Below the pieces are notes generated by a model. That model was not told where the DNA came from, did not search any database, and saw nothing but the letters and a program-made list of their open reading frames with translations. Of a stretch of 64,000 nt of DNA, positions 60,551-64,000 are shown in pieces. Source of the stretch: Phaeobacter porticola (GTDB lineage: Bacteria; Pseudomonadota; Alphaproteobacteria; Rhodobacterales; Rhodobacteraceae); assembly GCF_001888185.1 (NCBI RefSeq), contig NZ_CP016364.1, forward strand, positions 3,472,001 to 3,536,000, written 5' to 3'. The position numbers and the translations under genes are program-made. Position 1 is the stretch's first letter. Every line of letters begins with the position of its first letter.

Positions 60551-61157
60551 CGAAACAAACCTCGACAAATTTCGCGACAGCCTGGCCCCGGTGGCTGATC
60601 TTGTTTTTTGCCCAACGATCCATTTCGCCGCAGGTTTGATCATGTCCGGCTGGCTGGAACATGGGATCATAGCCAAAGCCGTCTTTCCCACGAATAGGCC
60701 AGACCAACTGGCCGGGCATCACGCCTTCAAATACCTCGTCATGACCATCGGGCCACGCCAGAACTAAGGTGCAGCGAAATTGGGCCAGACGCGGGTGCGC
60801 CGCATTCATTGCCTCCAGTTCGTCATGGGCGCGAGTCATTGCCATCATGAAGTCACGCCCGTTGCCGGTTTCGGCCCAATCGGCGGTATAAACTCCGGGC
60901 GCGCCGTCGAGGGCGTCAATGGTAATGCCGGAATCATCTGATAACGCGGGTAGGCCGGTTGCTTTTGCGGCAGCATGTGCCTTGATCCGGGCGTTGCCAA
61001 CAAAGGTGTCTTCAGTTTCGGCTGGTTCCGGTAGGTCCATCTCGTCGGCGCTGACGACAGTCACACCAAAGGGCTGGAGAAGATGTTTCATCTCCTCCAG
61101 CTTGCCTTTGTTGTGGGTTGCGACCAGCAACCGATTTCCATCAAACTTGCGGGTCAT
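60543..61157 (-). CDS. rdgB: XTP/dITP pyrophosphatase RdgB
   Basis: RdgB (HAM1) removes inosine, xanthosine and similar non-canonical triphosphates before they enter DNA. The 204-residue product starts [20 protein letters not shown] and has [10 protein letters not shown] (substrate site), [20 protein letters not shown] with the metal Asp, and [15 protein letters not shown]. Its start overlaps the rph end by 4 bp and its end overlaps hemW by 8 bp. Confidence 0.96.
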   Translation of the reverse strand: MTRKFDGNRLLVATHNKGKLEEMKHLLQPFGVTVVSADEMDLPEPAETEDTFVGNARIKAHAAAKATGLPALSDDSGITIDALDGAPGVYTADWAETGNGRDFMMAMTRAHDELEAMNAAHPRLAQFRCTLVLAWPDGHDEVFEGVMPGQLVWPIRGKDGFGYDPMFQPAGHDQTCGEMDRWAKNKISHRGQAVAKFVEVCFGG

Positions 61158-61867
61158 ACGCAGGCGGCCTTTTGGATTTCCACCAGTTCAGCAGTCCCCT
61201 CGGTGGCCAGATCCATCAGGGTGTTCATCTGATCACGGCTGAACATTGATCCTTCGGCGGACATCTGGACTTCGATCAGTTGACCCGAACCGGTCATGAT
61301 AAAATTCCCGTCCACGCCGGCTTCGGAGTCTTCGGGATAGTCCAGGTCAAGAACAGGCTGACCTGCATAGATACCACAAGAAACGGCGGCGACCGGATCA
61401 ACCAAAGGGTCAATTTTGACCTCACCGGTTTTCATCAGCTTGTTCACTGCCAGGCGCAACGCAACCCAGCCCCCGGTGATGGATGCGCAGCGCGTTCCGC
61501 CATCGGCCTGCAACACATCACAATCGATACTGATCTGACGCTCACCCAGGGCGACGCGGTCCACGCCAGCGCGAAGAGCGCGACCGATCAGGCGTTGGAT
61601 TTCCACGGTGCGGCCACCCTGTTTACCCATCGCGGCTTCGCGGCGCATCCGGGTGTTGGTGGCGCGGGGCAACATGCCGTATTCCGCTGTGACCCATCCA
61701 AGTCCCGAACCTTTGATAAACGGTGGTACGCGTTCCTCAATGGTGGCGGTACACAGGACATGGGTGTCACCCATCTTGATCAGGCAGGATCCCTCGGCAT
61801 GTTTGGTAAAGCCCGTTTCGATCGAAACGGCGCGCATTTGGTTCAGTTCTCGTCCAGAGGGTCGCAT
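61154..61867 (-). CDS. rph: Ribonuclease PH
   Basis: RNase PH trims tRNA 3' ends by phosphorolysis. The 237-residue protein begins [20 protein letters not shown]. It has RKxxG-type ARIP-like [40 protein letters not shown] and the late [20 protein letters not shown], with the phosphate-site Arg in [17 protein letters not shown]. It is the first gene of rph-rdgB-hemW-DUF454 and is divergent from hrcA. Confidence 0.96.
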   Translation of the reverse strand: MRPSGRELNQMRAVSIETGFTKHAEGSCLIKMGDTHVLCTATIEERVPPFIKGSGLGWVTAEYGMLPRATNTRMRREAAMGKQGGRTVEIQRLIGRALRAGVDRVALGERQISIDCDVLQADGGTRCASITGGWVALRLAVNKLMKTGEVKIDPLVDPVAAVSCGIYAGQPVLDLDYPEDSEAGVDGNFIMTGSGQLIEVQMSAEGSMFSRDQMNTLMDLATEGTAELVEIQKAACV

Positions 61868-61930
61868 TGGTCATCCTTTGTTTGCTTACCAATCGGGATA
61901 GCGTCCGCAGGGTTGGCGATGCAAGCATGA

Positions 61931-61958
61931 TTGACCTTTTGTCGCTGAGCTCTTTAAT
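61931..61958 (+). promoter_or_regulatory. Sigma-70-type promoter candidate for hrcA-grpE
   Basis: TTGACC (61931-61936) and TTTAAT (61953-61958) are 16 bp apart, 64 bp before the hrcA start. It is the best -35/-10 pair in the rph-hrcA gap. No CIRCE repeat is present, so hrcA does not appear autoregulated here. Confidence 0.45.
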
Positions 61959-62021
61959 GACAAACGCGGGAATATGGCCCAAGCCTTGCGGAACCGGATT
62001 TGTGACCACAGATATAGCACG

Positions 62022-63086
62022 ATGAACAGCAGCACTGACATTTTGAAGGATATGAACGAACGGTCGCGGGATGTGTTCCGTGCCGTGGTTGAATCATATC
62101 TGGAAAACGGCGATCCAGTGGGCAGCCGTACTCTGACGCGTACGCTGAATGAGAAAGTCAGTGCCGCCACAGTGCGGAACGTGATGCAGGATTTGGAGCA
62201 TCTGGGATTGCTGAACAGCCCTCATACTAGCGCCGGACGTGTACCAACCCAGGTTGGCTTGCGGATGTTTGTCGATGGTTTGCTGGAAGTTGGCGATCTG
62301 AGCAATCAGGACCGTCAGAAGATTGATGAGACCATGGGCGGAAACTCCTCGGGTATGGCGGGTATGCTGGATCGGGTTGGATCGGCGCTATCGGGGGTAA
62401 CCCAGGGCGCCTCTCTTGTTTTGACGCCGAAACATGAGGCTGAGATCCGTCATATCGAATTTGTGACCCTTGGCCATGATCGGGCTTTGGTCGTCTTGGT
62501 GTTTTCTGATGGTCACGTCGAAAACCGCCTGTTCACACCGCCACCCGGACAAACACCCAGTTCCATGCGAGAGGCGGCGAATTTTCTGAATGCGCTGATC
62601 GAGGGTCGGACACTGGGCGATATGCGCGGTGCCATTCAGGACGAGATCGAGGCACGGCAGCAGCAGATTGATGTGTTGGCGCGTGAAATGATTGAAAGCG
62701 GGCTTGCCGCTTGGGAGAATGATGACAGCGATTCGGCGCGTCTGATTGTCCGCGGTCGTGCGAATCTTTTGTCTGAATCTGGTCCTGCCGAAGAGCTGGA
62801 CCTGATAAAAAACCTGTTTGATGACCTGGAACGTAAGCGGGATATCGAAGAGTTTCTTCAGCTGACCGAAGATGGCGAAGGTGTGCGCATTTTTATTGGT
62901 TCGGAGAACAAACTTTTTTCACTTTCGGGTTCCTCTTTGGTGGTGTCTCCCTATATGAACGCGGATCGAAAGATCATAGGCGCGGTGGGTGTGATTGGCC
63001 CGACGCGCCTGAATTACGGCCGGATCGTGCCTATTGTGGACTATACGGCGCAACTGGTTGGAAAGCTGCTTTCCGACCGGAGTTAG
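62022..63086 (+). CDS. hrcA: Heat-inducible transcription repressor HrcA
   Basis: HrcA represses groESL or dnaKJ operons through the CIRCE operator and is kept folded by GroEL. ATG 62022 gives 354 residues. A second ATG at 62052 is close to AAGGA but would shorten the N terminus. The winged helix has VGSRTLTRTLNEKVSAATVR, with the conserved NVMQDLEHLGLL. The effector domain ends VGVIGPTRLNYGRIVPIVDY, a family hallmark. It is 9 bp ahead of grpE, the usual pairing. Confidence 0.95.
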   Translation: MNSSTDILKDMNERSRDVFRAVVESYLENGDPVGSRTLTRTLNEKVSAATVRNVMQDLEHLGLLNSPHTSAGRVPTQVGLRMFVDGLLEVGDLSNQDRQKIDETMGGNSSGMAGMLDRVGSALSGVTQGASLVLTPKHEAEIRHIEFVTLGHDRALVVLVFSDGHVENRLFTPPPGQTPSSMREAANFLNALIEGRTLGDMRGAIQDEIEARQQQIDVLAREMIESGLAAWENDDSDSARLIVRGRANLLSESGPAEELDLIKNLFDDLERKRDIEEFLQLTEDGEGVRIFIGSENKLFSLSGSSLVVSPYMNADRKIIGAVGVIGPTRLNYGRIVPIVDYTAQLVGKLLSDRS

Positions 63087-63095
63087 AGGTGAAAC

Positions 63096-63659
63096 ATGGC
63101 AGAGCCCAAGAACGACGATTTTTTGGACGACATCACAGAAGCCGAGGCGGAAGAGCTGTCCACTCAGACCGAAGAATATGATGACGCGGCGCTAGAGCTG
63201 GATAGCCTGCGGGCCGAGCGTGACGAGCTGAAGGACCGCTTTATGCGTGCCTTGGCTGACGCAGAGAATTCGCGCAAACGTGGCGACAAGGCGCGCCGCG
63301 AAGCAGAGCAATACGGCGGGTCCAAACTGGCGCGGGATATGTTGCCTGTTTACGACAACATGAAACGGGCCATTGAGGCGGCGTCTGAGGAGCAGCGCGA
63401 AGTTTCAGCAGCTCTTATCGAGGGGGTGGAACTGACCATGCGGGCTCTACGCGGCGTATTTGAAAAACACGGAATGAAGGTGATCACCCCCGAGGTTGGC
63501 GACCGCTTTGACCCTCAGGTACATGAGGCGATGTTTGAAGCGCCCGTACCGGGCACCAAAGCAGGCGATATTATTCAGGTCTCGGCAGAAGGTTTCATGC
63601 TGCACGACCGTCTGCTGCGCCCGGCGCAGGTTGGGGTGTCTTCGACGCCGGCAAGCTGA
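63096..63659 (+). CDS. grpE: Nucleotide exchange factor GrpE
   Basis: GrpE releases ADP from DnaK. The 187-residue protein has an acidic N-terminal tail (about 1-30), a long helix pair (LRAERDELKDRFMRALADAE NSRKR) and the beta-domain with FDPQVHEAMFEAPVPGTKAG and LLRPAQVGVSSTPAS. The order hrcA-grpE is common; dnaKJ is not adjacent. It ends in front of two hairpins, and mutS is convergent. Confidence 0.96.
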   Translation: MAEPKNDDFLDDITEAEAEELSTQTEEYDDAALELDSLRAERDELKDRFMRALADAENSRKRGDKARREAEQYGGSKLARDMLPVYDNMKRAIEAASEEQREVSAALIEGVELTMRALRGVFEKHGMKVITPEVGDRFDPQVHEAMFEAPVPGTKAGDIIQVSAEGFMLHDRLLRPAQVGVSSTPAS

Positions 63660-63674
63660 TCCGCTGCATTTGAA

Positions 63675-63693
63675 ACGGTCCCGTTGGGACCGT
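63675..63693. repeat. Short hairpin after grpE
   Basis: ACGGTCCC (63675-63682) and GGGACCGT (63686-63693) form an 8-bp stem with a GTT loop, 15 bp past the grpE stop. No T run follows. The stronger terminator lies downstream, so it may protect the mRNA 3' end. Confidence 0.55.
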
Positions 63694-63728
63694 GCCTGCG
63701 GTGCAAGTGTTTGTGGAAAGATGACAAG

Positions 63729-63757
63729 GCGGCCCCGCTGAGGGCCGCTTTTCTTTT
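63729..63757 (+). terminator. Terminator of hrcA-grpE
   Basis: GCGGCCC (63729-63735) and GGGCCGC (63742-63748) with a 6-nt loop, followed by TTTTCTTTT. It lies between grpE and the convergent mutS end. Confidence 0.8.
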
Positions 63758-63758
63758 G

Positions 63759-64000
63759 TCAGCCGACCGCGCCTTTTAGGCGATAAAGCGCATCCAGCGC
63801 TTCACGTGGCGAAAGGTCATCTGGGTGGATGCTATTCAATAACTCTTCGACCGGAGATGGACCTGACGCTGGTTTGGGCTGTACGGGCGGTGCGGCCGCA
63901 AAAAGAGGTAGATCGTCGATCTGGATCTTATTGCCGCCGCTGCGACTGCTTTCCTCCAGCATATCAAGAACATCGCGCGCGCGCGCAACAACTGATCCGG
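63759..64000 (-). CDS. mutS: DNA mismatch repair protein MutS (C-terminal end only)
   Basis: MutS recognises mismatches after replication. Only the last 80 or so codons are in the window; the gene continues past the right edge. The translated part ...SVVARARDVLDMLEES leads into a variable linker (PPVQPKPASGPSPVEE) and then the conserved tail LLNSIHPDDLSPREALDALY RLKG, the region that dimerises and meets MutL. The convergent hrcA-grpE terminator separates it from grpE. Confidence 0.93.
   Translation of the reverse strand, partial: GSVVARARDVLDMLEESSRSGGNKIQIDDLPLFAAAPPVQPKPASGPSPVEELLNSIHPDDLSPREALDALYRLKGAVG

Noticed and set aside
61280-61930. Open frame of 216 codons opposite rph
   Set aside because: Antisense to a conserved RNase PH gene, with no domain and no ribosome-binding site.
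61868-62021. CIRCE operator before hrcA
   Set aside because: The repeat TTAGCACTC-N9-GAGTGCTAA is not present in the gap or nearby. Only a sigma-70-like pair can be seen.
1-64000. Mobile elements, prophage, defence islands, CRISPR, toxin-antitoxin pairs
   Set aside because: I found no integrase, transposase, tandem direct repeats with spacers, or restriction or toxin families. The gene content is conserved core genome throughout.

Overview
The window reads as chromosomal DNA of an alphaproteobacterium of the family Rhodobacteraceae, most likely the marine Roseobacter group. The evidence is a RegB/SenC/RegA redox regulon, a DivL homologue without a kinase domain, CtrA-type promoters on flagellar genes, AddAB in place of RecBCD, HemJ in place of HemG/HemY-type protoporphyrinogen oxidase, and a maf-aroE-coaE-dnaQ / hemJ-rho-mnmE-mnmG-rsmG-parAB arrangement typical of the replication-origin region of alphaproteobacteria. 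No strain can be named from sequence alone. I see no phage, IS element, CRISPR array, rRNA or tRNA. The window is almost entirely core genome.

Layout. (1) 1-10300, flagellum: partial fliL, then fliF, a fliH-like gene, fliN and fliP on the + strand, and flgE-flgK-flgL-flgI and motB on the - strand. Three CtrA-like boxes (TTAA-N7-TTAA type) lie in their promoters. (2) 10420-13681: a two-gene operon of an acyl-CoA ligase (DmdB-like family) and a GMC oxidoreductase. (3) 13962-20878: hemD, a mitofilin-like gene and hemY on the - strand, divergent from a tight tsaD-gpsA-yciI-EVE-DUF1761 run. (4) 20879-25422: small stress or housekeeping genes (DUF2853, a secreted PRC-barrel repeat protein, ahcY, a secreted small protein, an HD hydrolase) with several orphan hairpins. 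(5) 25486-30163: regA and senC divergent from regB, then divL. (6) 30274-38737: overlapping tsaE-amgK-murU-addB-addA, followed by trxA. (7) 39217-44867: paired Lin0512-family genes, a DUF1127 gene, hslV - membrane protein - hslU, and a DUF900 esterase. (8) 44901-51242: smr, mltA and a Tim44-domain gene, then fxsA and secB, then dnaQ-coaE-aroE-maf. (9) 51243-51647: a gene-free segment with several DnaA-box-like sites and two AT-rich stretches, the best candidate for oriC. (10) 51648-59048: hemJ, rho, mnmE, mnmG, rsmG, parA, parB, all transcribed away from the candidate origin, with two perfect 16-bp parS sites. (11) 59038-64000: hemW, rdgB and rph divergent from hrcA-grpE, and the 3' end of mutS.

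How it fits together. Maf, AroE, CoaE and DnaQ point left and HemJ to ParB point right from the candidate oriC, so both sets are co-oriented with the forks that would leave it. parS sites sit 3.2 and 5.1 kb from it, next to parAB. The CtrA pathway links two distant parts of the window: the flagellar promoters carry CtrA-like boxes, and so does the promoter of divL, whose product acts in the CtrA phosphorelay in relatives. RegBA/SenC is a respiratory redox sensor. AmgK/MurU recycle cell-wall sugars. HslVU, HrcA and GrpE belong to protein quality control.

The most interesting non-routine observations are: a parS site occupying the gap between the ribosome-binding site and the start codon of mnmG; a perfect 15-bp terminator hairpin inside a coding region convergent with parB; a multi-pass membrane gene inserted between hslV and hslU; an EcfG-like promoter plus two palindromes in front of a PRC-barrel repeat protein; and a strong terminator with no gene in front of it that may end a small RNA.
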